Counted from the stretch's first letter, positions 24,396 through 33,320 are shown. The stretch: DNA of 64,000 nucleotides from an uncultured Clostridia bacterium (GCA_944341075.1 CALVLV010000002.1:1-64000); one strand, 5' to 3'. The notes: generated by a model not told the origin, from the letters alone. Translations and numbers: made by a program.

Positions 24396-24460
24396 TTGTC
24401 ATTGACGCTATTGCGCCTGCGGCGAACAATAGCTATTCCGTCGCCTGCGGCTCCTTACGA
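24396..24460 (+). repeat. 65-base direct repeat, copy A
   Basis: Identical over 65 bases to 24686-24750. The sequence begins TTGTCATTGACGC and ends CTCCTTACGA. After the identical part both copies continue with a similar AAGCG..GTC motif. No coding function. Confidence 0.9.
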
Positions 24461-24488
24461 GCGAAGCGTAGTCGAGAAGCTTTTTTTC

Positions 24489-24636
24489 GTCATTTCGACC
24501 GAGCGGCAGCGAGCGGAGAAATCTATTCCTTAATCGTGCCCCCCTTGTGTAAAGGGGGGAATTAAAGGGGGGATTGGTTGTTTTATTCTGAGATTTCTCC
24601 ACTTCACTCACTTTGTTCGCTTCGGTCGAAATGACA
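24489..24636. repeat. inverted-repeat element (TCATTTCGACC arms)
   Basis: Arms 24489-24524 and 24590-24636 are imperfect inverted repeats. Outer ends read GTCATTTCGACC / GGTCGAAATGAC and inner ends GGAGAAATCT / AGATTTCTCC. The centre holds G/C-rich runs (CCCCCCTT..AAGGGGGG). The same element occurs at 29107-29209. There is no transposase; it resembles a MITE or palindromic intergenic repeat. Confidence 0.8.
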
Positions 24637-24685
24637 TTGGTGGGCTTACTCTTTGTACTTATGACCGGGCGAAAGCTTCTTTTTC

Positions 24686-24750
24686 TTGTCATTGACGCTA
24701 TTGCGCCTGCGGCGAACAATAGCTATTCCGTCGCCTGCGGCTCCTTACGA
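24686..24750 (+). repeat. 65-base direct repeat, copy B
   Basis: Second identical copy, 290 bases after 24396-24460. The two copies flank the inverted-repeat element at 24489-24636, like a target-site or recombination footprint, although 65 bases is far too long for an ordinary transposon target duplication. Confidence 0.9.
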
Positions 24751-25140
24751 CTAAGCGAAGTCAAAACCAAATTGCCCCGCACATATGCCGCAAATAACCA
24801 ATGTTTTGCCGCGCATATGCCGCCCCGTACACTTCAACTTTAATTCATGTGGCAGCCCGCGCAAATCAAATGCGGCGCATATGAACGGCGGCTTACATGC
24901 CGCCACATTGGGTTTTGGCGGCGGCCGTATCCGATTGCTATATTTATCTGCGCTTTGCCCAAACTGTGTATGCGGGCCGTGCCATCTGCGCGCATGTTAT
25001 TGCGTTTTATTTTAAAGTGCGCGCACACGCACGCGTATGCGCGCTACGCGTATGCGCGCGGGTGCACGCATATACAACGCAAGCTCTGCGGCGACGGCGG
25101 GCGGGCTTGTTAAAGCATATGAAAAACTGTAACAGATATT
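24751..25140. other. intergenic, rich in GCATATG-type palindromes
   Basis: No credible gene. Many short words built on CATATG and GCCGC recur (for example GCACATATGCCGC, GCGCATATGCCGC), and around 25025-25075 CGCGTATGCGCG is repeated. Long frames in this stretch have no homology I recognise and look like by-products of the biased repeats. Confidence 0.5.
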
Positions 25141-25200
25141 TATATTATTTCACAACTCTTTTACAAGGTGCCCAAAAATAATTTAAAAATTTTTAAATTG

Positions 25201-25254
25201 TTACAAATTTATTACAACTTTGTGTAATAGTTTTTTACATCTGTTTGGTATGAT
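25201..25254 (+). promoter_or_regulatory. Pho-box promoter of pstS
   Basis: TTACAA at 25201 and 25212, TGTAAT at 25223 and TTTACA at 25234 have an 11-base period, followed by TATGAT at 25249-25254. The distance from the first repeat to the -10 box is 48 bases, against 47 at the Na/Pi cotransporter. Another TTACAA lies at 25161. AAGGAG is seen about 14 bases before the pstS ATG, which is a long spacing. Confidence 0.82.
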
Positions 25255-25324
25255 TTAAACGTCGAAAGGAAATAGACGAAAAAAAACAAAAAATCTTTTA
25301 AAGTAAGGAGTTAAAAGAACAAGT

Positions 25325-26137
25325 ATGAAAAAGTTTGGCAAAATAGTAGCAATTGCAGCGGCATGCGCAGCACTCACCGGTTCGGTAGCAGCATTCGCAG
25401 CCTGCGGCGGAAACGATGGCAATACGATCAACATCTCCGGTTCCACTTCCGTGCAGCCCCTTATGCAGAAGCTTGCCGATGCTTACATGGCTGAACATGA
25501 CGGCGTGACCATAAACGTAGGTGCCGGCGGCTCGGGCGTTGGTATCTCCAATGCACAGGATGGCACTGTTGACCTTGGCATGGCTTCCAAGAAAATAACC
25601 GGTAACGATGCAGAGGGTATAACCACCATACAGATAGCTACCGACGGTATCGCACTTATAGCAAGCAAGGATTGCACCGTTACAAGCGTTACCAAGGATG
25701 AGGTTTACGGGCTCTATGTAAACAGCACGCCTATACAGAATGTTATTACCGCAGCCGTTTCCAGGGATGGTTCTTCCGGTACCCGCGAAGCTTTCCAGGA
25801 TATAATGAAAATTGAAACCATAGCTAAGATGCCTGAACTTTCTTCTCAAGATGCCGTTATCGAAAATGTTGCGGCAGCTGACAATATTATAGGCTATGTA
25901 TCTCTTGAAGCTCTCTCCGGTAACACAACTATTAAGGGGCTTAATTTTGAAGGCGTTGAACCCACTGCAGAAAACGTTGCAAGCGGCGAATATACTCTTT
26001 CCCGTCCCTTCAATATCATGTACAACACCGAAAAAGGCATGAGCGACCTTACGGAAGACTTTGTTGACTTCATCTTCAGCGAAGCCGGCGCAGACATAAT
26101 TGAAGCTAACGGTCAGGTGGTTGCAGCAAGAAAGTAA
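25325..26137 (+). CDS. pstS: phosphate ABC transporter substrate-binding lipoprotein PstS
   Basis: 270 residues. The N terminus MKKFGKIVAIAAACAALTGS is a signal peptide; Cys29 in FAACGG is the likely lipid-anchored residue, although Phe at -3 is not the classic lipobox. Phosphate-binding loops are visible: SGSTSVQPLM, GSGVGI and SRDGSSGTREAF. The protein binds phosphate outside the membrane and delivers it to PstCA. It is directly followed (17 bases) by the fused permease and preceded by a Pho-box promoter, so the operon should be induced under phosphate limitation. Confidence 0.95.
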   Translation: MKKFGKIVAIAAACAALTGSVAAFAACGGNDGNTINISGSTSVQPLMQKLADAYMAEHDGVTINVGAGGSGVGISNAQDGTVDLGMASKKITGNDAEGITTIQIATDGIALIASKDCTVTSVTKDEVYGLYVNSTPIQNVITAAVSRDGSSGTREAFQDIMKIETIAKMPELSSQDAVIENVAAADNIIGYVSLEALSGNTTIKGLNFEGVEPTAENVASGEYTLSRPFNIMYNTEKGMSDLTEDFVDFIFSEAGADIIEANGQVVAARK

Positions 26138-26154
26138 TTTAACAGGGTATCAAG

Positions 26155-28026
26155 ATGGCTGAAATAGTGACTAAAGAAAACAATAAACTTTCTTTCAAGG
26201 AACGTATAGCAGCCGCGTTTACTAAAGAAAATATCGCAAAGGTGGTTTTTGTCGCCTTTGCGGCATTTTCTGTTATAGCGGTTTTTGCTATCATATTCTT
26301 TATACTGTACGACAGTATACCGGCCTTCCGCGAGATAGGTTTTTTCAATTTCCTCTTTGGCGATGCTTGGAATCCCAATTCGGGTGAATACGGCATACTG
26401 CCGATGATACTTACGACTTTATTGCTTACATTGCTTTCAGTTATCATCGGTTCGGTATTTGCTATATTTACAGCTGTATTCATCGTATATTATTGCCCCA
26501 AGTGTATAAAAAAAGTTTATACGCAGATGGTCAATCTGCTTGCAGGCATACCTTCCATAATTTATGCGTATTTCGGTTTTGAAATGATCAAGCCGATAAT
26601 AGAAGATATGTCGGGCAGAACGTTTGGCTACGGCATATTGCTCAGTACTATAATTTTGAGCATAATGATACTGCCTACAATAGCTTCCATTGCCAAAAAC
26701 AGTCTTGAAAATGTTCCCGCGCAGTATTACGAAGGCTCGCTTGCGCTTGGTAATACCAAGAACCAGACAGTATTCAAGGTAATGCTCCCGGCAGCCAAAA
26801 ACGGTATAGTTTCTGCAATTATCCTCGGCATAGGCCGTGCTATAGGCGAAACTATGGCAGTTCAGTTCCTGTTGGGCGGCGCAGTTTCCTATCCCACCGA
26901 CTTCATAATACCAATAAGCTCGCTCACTTCAAAAATAGCTCAGGAGTTCGGTGAATCGGGCGGCCTGCACCGCCAGGCGCTCATCGCCATAGGCTTTGTG
27001 CTACTCATATTTATTCTTATTATCAACCTCATTCTTTGGTTTGTAAAGCGCAACAACGCTATCGCCGGCAACAGCGTATTCACGCGTAAAATAAAGGAAA
27101 GCGATATAGAACACACTGCGCCCAACTACAAACGTACAGGCACCATTCAGGACGCTCTTCGCATAGTGTGCTATGTGATTGCGACCATCGTTGCGGCAGC
27201 GCTTTTGTCGATAGTTTTGTATACGCTGATCAAGGGCTTTCCCGAAGTAACATGGCACAATTTATTCGGCAGAAGCTTTAATTCTTCGCCCACTCTAGCT
27301 CCTGCGTTTGTAAGTACTATAACGATAATCATAATTTCGCTTGCCATAGCCCTGCCATTGGGTATTGGTGCGGCAATATATCTGAATGAATATTCAAAGC
27401 GCGGCTCAAAGTTCGTAAATACGCTGAGACTTTTCATAGATACCCTTGCGGGCGTTCCCTCAATCCTGTTCGGTCTGTTCGGATATATCTTCTTTGTAAG
27501 GATGTTCGGCAGCGCAAATCTTCTGGCAGGTTCGTTTACCATAGTGCTGATGATACTGCCGACGATAATCAGGTCTACCGAACAGTCGCTATCGGAAGTT
27601 CCCGACTCCATGCGCGAAGCTTCGTATGCGCTCGGCGCCGGTAAACTGAGAACGGTGTTCGTTGTCGTTCTGCCGCAGGCACTGCCCGGCATAATCACGG
27701 CAATAATACTCTCTATCGGCCGCATAGTCGGCGAGTCGGCTGCACTCATCTATACCGCGGGCTCAAGTTTCCTTATGCCCAGCGGCGTGCTCAGTCCCGG
27801 CAGTACGTTTGCCGTATTCATGTACAATCTGCAGAGCGAAGGCCTTGAAACCAAGCACCTTGCATATGCCGCCGGCGCGATACTCATCATATTTGTATTG
27901 TTCCTCAACATACTTATAATGTTGCTTGAAAATTACTTCAACAATAAAGCAGCAAATAAGAAGGGTACAATACGCAGGTTTATAGATAAACTCAGGAAAA
28001 AAGAGGTCAATAATGCGCAAAATTGA
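26155..28026 (+). CDS. fused phosphate ABC permease PstC-PstA
   Basis: One 623-residue membrane protein combining both permease subunits. Residues about 1-310 match PstC (EAA-type loop [20 protein letters not shown], then [12 protein letters not shown]). Residues about 325-600 match PstA ([19 protein letters not shown] loop [20 protein letters not shown], then [12 protein letters not shown]). Each half carries about six hydrophobic segments. In most bacteria these are two genes; here there is no stop or start codon in a suitable context at the junction (near residues 315-330), so it is a true fusion, not an artefact of reading. It lies between pstS and pstB and overlaps pstB by 14 bases. Confidence 0.94.
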   Translation: MAEIVTKENNKLSFKERIAAAFTKENIAKVVFVAFAAFSVIAVFAIIFFILYDSIPAFREIGFFNFLFGDAWNPNSGEYGILPMILTTLLLTLLSVIIGSVFAIFTAVFIVYYCPKCIKKVYTQMVNLLAGIPSIIYAYFGFEMIKPIIEDMSGRTFGYGILLSTIILSIMILPTIASIAKNSLENVPAQYYEGSLALGNTKNQTVFKVMLPAAKNGIVSAIILGIGRAIGETMAVQFLLGGAVSYPTDFIIPISSLTSKIAQEFGESGGLHRQALIAIGFVLLIFILIINLILWFVKRNNAIAGNSVFTRKIKESDIEHTAPNYKRTGTIQDALRIVCYVIATIVAAALLSIVLYTLIKGFPEVTWHNLFGRSFNSSPTLAPAFVSTITIIIISLAIALPLGIGAAIYLNEYSKRGSKFVNTLRLFIDTLAGVPSILFGLFGYIFFVRMFGSANLLAGSFTIVLMILPTIIRSTEQSLSEVPDSMREASYALGAGKLRTVFVVVLPQALPGIITAIILSIGRIVGESAALIYTAGSSFLMPSGVLSPGSTFAVFMYNLQSEGLETKHLAYAAGAILIIFVLFLNILIMLLENYFNNKAANKKGTIRRFIDKLRKKEVNNAQN

Positions 28027-28798
28027 AGATTTTAAAATTACCGGCGATATTGCCGTTTCGGTAAAGGATATGAACCTTTACTATGGTTCGTTCCATGCCC
28101 TTAAAAACATAAACATGGAATTCCCCGTAAAACAGCTCACCGCCATGATAGGCCCCTCGGGCTGCGGCAAGTCAACGCTGATAAAGTCGCTCAACCGCAT
28201 GAACGACCTGATTGAAGGCTGTAAAATAACGGGAGAAATCAAAATCGGCGATACGGATATTTATGCAAAGAAGACCGATCTTGCCCGCCTGCGCAAAAAC
28301 GTGGGCATGGTTTTCCAGCGCCCCAACCCCCTTGCCATGAGCGTGTACGACAACATAGCTTACGGCCCCCGCACATTTGGCATACGCAACAAGCACGACC
28401 TTGATGCGATAGTGGAAAAATCGCTCCGCGGCGCCGCCATGTGGGACGAGGTGAAGGACAGGCTGAATAAATCTGCCCTCGGCCTTTCGGGCGGCCAGCA
28501 GCAAAGGCTTTGCATAGCCCGTTCGCTGGCAGTTGAACCTCAGATCCTTCTGATGGACGAACCCACTTCGGCACTCGACCCTATCTCTACCGGCAAAATA
28601 GAGGAGCTGTGCACCGAACTCAAAAAGAATGTGACCATAATAATGGTTACGCACAACATGCAGCAGGCCTTCCGTATCGCCGATAAAACGGCGTACTTCC
28701 TGCTCGGTGAGATGATTGAAATGGACGACACTAAGGTCATCTTCTCTCATCCCAAGAACAAGAAGACGGACGACTATATCAACGGCAGATTCGGTTGA
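28013..28798 (+). CDS. pstB: phosphate ABC transporter ATPase PstB
   Basis: 261-residue ATPase that powers phosphate import. Walker [11 protein letters not shown]-loop [19 protein letters not shown] (PstB-specific), signature LSGGQQQR, Walker [13 protein letters not shown], and H-loop MVTHNMQQA are all present. It starts inside the end of the permease gene with GAGGT just upstream, so translation is coupled. No phoU gene follows, unlike many pst operons; a composite hairpin element starts eight bases after the stop. Confidence 0.97.
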   Translation: MRKIEDFKITGDIAVSVKDMNLYYGSFHALKNINMEFPVKQLTAMIGPSGCGKSTLIKSLNRMNDLIEGCKITGEIKIGDTDIYAKKTDLARLRKNVGMVFQRPNPLAMSVYDNIAYGPRTFGIRNKHDLDAIVEKSLRGAAMWDEVKDRLNKSALGLSGGQQQRLCIARSLAVEPQILLMDEPTSALDPISTGKIEELCTELKKNVTIIMVTHNMQQAFRIADKTAYFLLGEMIEMDDTKVIFSHPKNKKTDDYINGRFG

Positions 28799-28805
28799 TA
28801 TGTGC

Positions 28806-29060
28806 TCACAGATTTTGCGGCTGGTGACGCCGCAAAATCTTCGTGATTTAAGCGGCCAGCCGCTCTTGCCGCGATATTATATGGCTCTCATTTTATATAA
28901 TCGGGGCAATTCACACCGGTGAGCCCGCTTTCGCGGCAAATGTGGTCTTGCGGCGCAAGGAAACCTTGCTTGCAAACACTATTATAAAATTCCTTCACAT
29001 CTTCCGCACGCTCCGCGTTCTGCTTGCATCTCCAATGTTATTATGGGGATAAAATGACAA
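28806..29060. repeat. composite hairpin-rich intergenic element (copy 3, shorter)
   Basis: It begins with the family hairpin TCACAGATTTTGCGG / CCGCAAAATCTTCGTGA (28806-28846). Next is a module with ATATTATATGG..ATATAATCGGGGCAATTCAC, a CACCGGTG hairpin and GCGGCAAAT, matching the order seen in copies 1 and 2 with different stem bases. The GAACAGCGG hairpin and the 67-base block are missing. It may also end the pst transcript, though there is no T-run. Confidence 0.7.
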
Positions 29061-29106
29061 ACCTGCTCGGCTCCCTTGTAAAAGGGAGAGGGTGTGAATC
29101 CTTTTA

Positions 29107-29209
29107 TGTCATTTCGACCAAGGGCGAAGCCCGCGTGGAGAAATCTCAATAAAATGAAACAGCAGTAAAGGGAGATTTCTCCACTCGCTTGTGCTCGGTC
29201 GAAATGACA
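29107..29209. repeat. inverted-repeat element (TCATTTCGACC arms), second copy
   Basis: Left arm 29107-29147 and right arm 29172-29209. Outer 13 bases TGTCATTTCGACC and inner GTGGAGAAATCTC are perfectly inverted; the middle of the arms differs. The spacer is A/T-rich. It is the same family as 24489-24636. The remainder to 29412 contains G-rich CCCTTGCCAAAGGGG-type words and a GCGGCAAACG / CGTTTGCCGC-like inverted repeat (about 29321-29347), but no gene. Confidence 0.85.
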
Positions 29210-29412
29210 AAGTAGCTTGTCCCTCTTGCCAAAGGGGGGGATGGGTCGGCACAGTGGGCTCAGGGGTGATTACATTACTTACACCACAACTCAGTGTTTT
29301 TTCGTATGTGCAATAGTGCGGCGGCAAACGTAAGGTTTGCCGCCGCACTATATTTATGCCGAACAAAAATATTTTTATATCATGTCTGCCCGCTCCTTGT
29401 GCGGGCGGGGCC

Positions 29413-29760
29413 TCAGCGCTCTACGGGCGTGTAATCTATCTTTGAAAGCTCGTCGGTGGCCTCAAGCTTGAATATCACAGGGCGCAGTCCGTCGTTGCAG
29501 CTGCATATCGCCACGCCGGGTACCCTTATCCAGTCGCCAAAGTAGAACAGCCCGTCGCCCGCCCCGTGCGCAAGCGCAAACACATATTGGTATATCGCCT
29601 TCCATGCCTCATCGCACAGCCCCTCGGGCTTTGCGTAGTCGGCATAAAATACCTGTCCTTCACGCAGCATGGGGCAGGCGTCCAGCCCCTCCGCGCCGTA
29701 TTCCGCGGCAAGTTCCCTGTCAAGCGTAGTCTTTAAAACGGTTATTTTAACTTTGTTCAT
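29413..29760 (-). CDS. TIGR04076-family protein
   Basis: 115 residues, cytosolic, of a small conserved family of unknown function common in anaerobic Clostridia. The family pattern VKITVLKTT, CPML(R)EGQVFYADY, CDEAWKAIYQYVFALAHG and ICSCNDGLRPVIFK is clear. Conserved cysteines (CP, LCDEAW, ICSC) might bind metal or a cofactor (inference). ATG 29760 is chosen because GAGGTG lies five bases upstream; a GTG two codons earlier is possible. Monocistronic. No function can be given. Confidence 0.88.
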   Translation of the reverse strand: MNKVKITVLKTTLDRELAAEYGAEGLDACPMLREGQVFYADYAKPEGLCDEAWKAIYQYVFALAHGAGDGLFYFGDWIRVPGVAICSCNDGLRPVIFKLEATDELSKIDYTPVER

Positions 29761-29948
29761 GTGCACACCTCGGTATATGTTTATCTGTACATCTATTCTA
29801 TCATATCGTCCGCATTTTTTTCAAATGGTCAAGTCGCCATGTCCTGTGTATAATTTTGCCTGCTTATAATATTTGTAATTTTTTTGCCGCGGTGGTATAA
29901 TATCTTCAGGCGCGGCTGCAAATGCCCGCCATACGAGAGGAATATCAG

Positions 29949-31490
29949 ATGAAAATTGCTATGACGGGCGTCAGCGGCAATATGGGGCGCGAGGCGCTCA
30001 GACAGGTGCTTGAACTCGGCGTTGTGGAGTTCGTGCGCGTACTGCTCACACCCAAAAAGAAGAACGATAAACTTGCGCGCAGACTCTCTGCGCAGTATGG
30101 TTCCCGCCTGCAGATAGTCCGCGGCTGGCTTTCAGACGCGTCTGTATGCGAAAAACTTGTAGAGGGAACGGACATAGTAGTCAATATGGCGGCGGTCATT
30201 CCGCCCCATTCCGATAAAAACCCGCAGGCAAGCTACCTGTGCAACCAGCTGGGTGCAATGCGCCTTACAGATGCAGTCGCGGCAATGCCAAATCAGGCCA
30301 AACTTATACATACTTCGTCTGTGGCGGTATACGGCAGCCGCACGCTCGACCACCCGTGGGGCAGGCCGGGCGACCCGCTGCTTCCCTCTGTATACGACTT
30401 TTATGCCATGCACAAGATGATAGCCGAGCGCTATGTTATGGAGAGCCCCGTAAAATCGTGGGCGGTGCTCCGCCAGACTGCCATGCTGTACGACGGAATA
30501 ATCTTTTCAAACATAAGCGACGGGCTGCTGTTCCACACCACGCTGAACGGCCCCCTCGAGTGGGTGACCGCGCACGACAGCGGCTACCTTATAAAGCGCA
30601 TAGTCGAGCGCGAGGCCGAGGGCGCCAACGAAAGTTTCTGGCCGGGCGTATACGATATCTCCGGCGGCGCTGCAAACAGGCGCACGGGCTTTGATACATT
30701 TAAAGACGGCTTTGCCATTATGGGCGGTTCGCCCAAGTCGTATTTCCGCCCCGACTGGTGCGCCACGCGCAACTTTCACGGGCTGTGGTATGCCGACAAC
30801 ACGCTTGAGGACATGTTCGGCTACCAGCGCGAAACAGTGGAGCAGTTCTGGCAGGCCATGGGCAAAAAGTATAAAATTTTTAAAATGGCGCGCATGCTGC
30901 CGCCCGCCCTTATAAAGCTGGCGGTATTCAAAAGGCTGCTTGGCGACGCCAACGCCCCTTCAAGGTGGCTTAAAGATGGCGACGTGGCCAAGGTCACTGC
31001 AGCGTTCGGCAGTGTTGAGCAGGCAAAGGCGCTCCCTAAAAAGTGGGAAGATTTTACAGTTGAAAGCGCCGAAGAACACGGCTCTGCGGAAAAGTATCCA
31101 AAAAGTAACCTTCGCGGCAAAATGCTCTGCCACGGCTACGATGAGGAAAAGCCGATGGAGGAGTGGGATCTTAAGGATATGCAGGGTGCGGCGGTATTCC
31201 GCGGCGGAAAGTGCCTTTCGGCAGAAATGGCGCCCACGCCCCTGTCAAAACTATTGTGGCAGTGCAGCGAGGGGCACACCTTTTCGGCGTCGCCGTTCAC
31301 GGTATTAAAGGGCGGTCATTGGTGCCCGTTCTGCCAGCCCCAGCCGTGGATATACGATAAACTTGCAAAAAAATCTCCGTACATAGCGCAGGTGTGGTAC
31401 GACAGTCATTCCCCTTCGGAAAACTATTCGTATTCTTTCGATAAAGAGGGCGCCGCGCATATGGAAGATATGTCGGAGGAAGATAAATGA
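29949..31490 (+). CDS. NAD-dependent epimerase/dehydratase-like protein with C-terminal zinc ribbon
   Basis: 513 residues. The N-terminal half is an extended short-chain dehydrogenase: nucleotide site MTGVSGNMGREAL, active-site region HTSSVAVYGSR and the Tyr-x-x-x-Lys in YAMHK. The last ~110 residues differ from ordinary epimerases and contain CSEGHTFSASPF..WCPFC, a four-ligand zinc-ribbon-like cluster (Cys, His, Cys, Cys). Substrate unknown. ATG 29949 is chosen for AGAGG upstream; a frame reaching 29922 has no site. The stop overlaps the next start (ATGA), so it is coupled to the flavodoxin-ferredoxin gene and may act in the same redox step. Confidence 0.8.
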   Translation: MKIAMTGVSGNMGREALRQVLELGVVEFVRVLLTPKKKNDKLARRLSAQYGSRLQIVRGWLSDASVCEKLVEGTDIVVNMAAVIPPHSDKNPQASYLCNQLGAMRLTDAVAAMPNQAKLIHTSSVAVYGSRTLDHPWGRPGDPLLPSVYDFYAMHKMIAERYVMESPVKSWAVLRQTAMLYDGIIFSNISDGLLFHTTLNGPLEWVTAHDSGYLIKRIVEREAEGANESFWPGVYDISGGAANRRTGFDTFKDGFAIMGGSPKSYFRPDWCATRNFHGLWYADNTLEDMFGYQRETVEQFWQAMGKKYKIFKMARMLPPALIKLAVFKRLLGDANAPSRWLKDGDVAKVTAAFGSVEQAKALPKKWEDFTVESAEEHGSAEKYPKSNLRGKMLCHGYDEEKPMEEWDLKDMQGAAVFRGGKCLSAEMAPTPLSKLLWQCSEGHTFSASPFTVLKGGHWCPFCQPQPWIYDKLAKKSPYIAQVWYDSHSPSENYSYSFDKEGAAHMEDMSEEDK

Positions 31491-32380
31491 GGGCGGTATT
31501 CAACGTATTTTCGGGTACGGGGAACACGCATAAGGTTTGCCATGCGGTCATGGACGAGTGGCGCAGGCAGGGAGTGGAGTGCAAATACGTAAATATCCAA
31601 AAGGACTGCGAGGTGCGCGACCCGAACGCTTTTGACAGGATAGTGATAGGCTACCCCGTGCACGCGTTCAACGCTCCGCAGCCAGTGTTCGACTTTATAA
31701 AGCGCATGCCCGACTGCACGGGCGAGCGGCTGGTATACCTTGTCAAAACGTCCGGCGAACCGCTTAGGCTCAACGATGGCTCCTGCGCAAAGGTCTACGA
31801 CCTGCTGCACAAAAAGGGCTACACCGTGGCGGGCGAATATCACTATGTCATGCCATATAACATGATCTTCCGCCATTCGGACGGAATGGCGGCGCGCATG
31901 TGGCAGGCGGCGCGGCGCAGGATACCGTTCGATGCCGCCGATATGCTCGCGGGCAAGGTCACAAAGCTCAAAAAGGGCGCGGCAAAGCGGCTTGTGTCGT
32001 TTGTGTTCCGCATAGAGCACCCCGCAATGCACATGATAGGCAAGGGCTTTAAGGTCACGCCTGCATGCACGGGCTGCGGAAAATGCGCCCGCGGCTGCCC
32101 GCAGAAGAATATTACCATGGCGGGCGGCAGGCCTGTGTTCGGCAACCACTGCATAGGTTGCGTAAAGTGCTCTTTCGGCTGCCCGGAGGGCGCCATAAAA
32201 ATAGGCGTTCTCAACGGCTGGCGGGTGAACGGCAGCTATAATTTTGACGGCGTGCCTGCCACCGATGAAGAGGTGTGCCGTTACTGCCATAAGTCATATA
32301 TAAGATATTTCAGAGAGGCTGAAAAATACCCGCTCCCCGGCGGCGAAGAAAGGCCCCCGCAGGGCGTTCCACCTCAGTAA
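31487..32380 (+). CDS. EFR1-type flavodoxin/ferredoxin fusion
   Basis: 297-residue electron carrier. The N-terminal flavodoxin-like domain has the FMN phosphate loop FSGTGNTHKV. The C-terminal part has two 4Fe-4S motifs: CTGCGKCARGC and CIGCVKCSFGC. Members of this family are common in anaerobes and are thought to shuttle electrons between a flavin and iron-sulfur clusters; the partner is unknown. GGAGGAAG lies before the ATG and the start overlaps the upstream epimerase-like gene by four bases. A strong terminator follows at 32422. Confidence 0.9.
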   Translation: MRAVFNVFSGTGNTHKVCHAVMDEWRRQGVECKYVNIQKDCEVRDPNAFDRIVIGYPVHAFNAPQPVFDFIKRMPDCTGERLVYLVKTSGEPLRLNDGSCAKVYDLLHKKGYTVAGEYHYVMPYNMIFRHSDGMAARMWQAARRRIPFDAADMLAGKVTKLKKGAAKRLVSFVFRIEHPAMHMIGKGFKVTPACTGCGKCARGCPQKNITMAGGRPVFGNHCIGCVKCSFGCPEGAIKIGVLNGWRVNGSYNFDGVPATDEEVCRYCHKSYIRYFREAEKYPLPGGEERPPQGVPPQ

Positions 32381-32421
32381 AGGCACAATAATATTTCCGT
32401 GAACTTAATATATCTGTGAAC

Positions 32422-32452
32422 AGCGCGGCAATCCCTGCCGCGCTTATTTTTT
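32422..32452 (+). terminator. rho-independent terminator
   Basis: A 9-bp stem (32422-32430 with 32436-32444), five-base loop, then TATTTTTT. It ends the epimerase-EFR1 transcript. Confidence 0.88.
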
Positions 32453-32588
32453 GCCGTATACTCATGCCATAGTGGCGGCATGTCAGGACATAAATGTATA
32501 TATGCATATATTTACAACCGAATACATGTGCGGATTGCACTAAAATTCTTAATTTGCAACATAAAAATAAACTATAGTTAATATTTTG

Positions 32589-32617
32589 TTGACAAGCGGT
32601 ATTTTAATCCATATAAT
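32589..32617 (+). promoter_or_regulatory. consensus promoter of the DUF3793 gene
   Basis: TTGACA (32589-32594), 17-base spacer, TATAAT (32612-32617). The leader to the start is about 65 bases and contains short GCGCAT repeats. Confidence 0.9.
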
Positions 32618-32690
32618 ATTTATAGGATTTAACTTAAGGCGCACATATGCGGCAACAATGCCGCGGTGGCGCATGCGGAAGGAGGAGTAC

Positions 32691-33239
32691 ATGAGTCATA
32701 CGGGCTACGCGCTCGGCGTAAATTGCGGAATAACCTTTGCGGGGCTCAAGCCCGCTAGCCTGTTCTGGCTCAGGGACGAGCAGTGCGACGATATGCCCTA
32801 TTATCGCCGTCTGTTCGGCAAGCGCGATTTCCGCTTTATCACCGTCCGCAGCGTTCGGGGGCGCAAGCTCTACTATGTGTTCAACCGCAAAATGTTGCAA
32901 AGCGTGCTCAGCGACCCAAATATCTGCAAATTTTTGCGCTCGCGCGGGTATTCAGATACCTCCCTCGGCGGCGCGCTCGGCGAACTTCGCCGCAGGCTGG
33001 AGGGAGAGGGCGACTTCCCGCACGAGGTGGGTCTGTTCCTGGGCTACCCGCTAGAGGACGTGGAAGGGTTCATAAGGGACGCCCGCGGCGGCGTATGCTT
33101 AAGCTGCGGTTACTGGAAAGTATACGGCTGTCCCGAAGGCCGCGCAAGGCTGTTCAGCCGCTACAACAGGTGCTCGCAGTGCATAGTGAACAAAATGCTC
33201 AGCGGTATTCCTCTGGAAAGAATTTTTAAACTTCAATAG
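32691..33239 (+). CDS. DUF3793-family protein
   Basis: 182 residues, cytosolic, of a family of unknown function. The hallmark HEVGLFLGYPLEDVEGFI near residues 110-128 is present. A C-terminal Cys pattern (CLSCGYWKVYGC and CSQC) could bind a metal. Family members are very often beside flavodoxin genes in Clostridia, as here, suggesting a redox or iron-linked role (inference). ATG 32691 is preceded by AAGGAGGAG; the open frame extends upstream through the promoter and is not used. Confidence 0.9.
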   Translation: MSHTGYALGVNCGITFAGLKPASLFWLRDEQCDDMPYYRRLFGKRDFRFITVRSVRGRKLYYVFNRKMLQSVLSDPNICKFLRSRGYSDTSLGGALGELRRRLEGEGDFPHEVGLFLGYPLEDVEGFIRDARGGVCLSCGYWKVYGCPEGRARLFSRYNRCSQCIVNKMLSGIPLERIFKLQ

Positions 33240-33320
33240 TGCATTAATTTGCGCATATGTGCGCATCAATTTGTGTATATGTGCGCATATGCAAATATAA
33301 CATAAGGAGATTTTTGTTTT

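Noticed and set aside
24308..25181. several 76-94 codon frames between the kinase and pstS
   Set aside because: They run through direct and inverted repeats; the same peptide is produced twice by the 65-base repeat. No conserved protein features.
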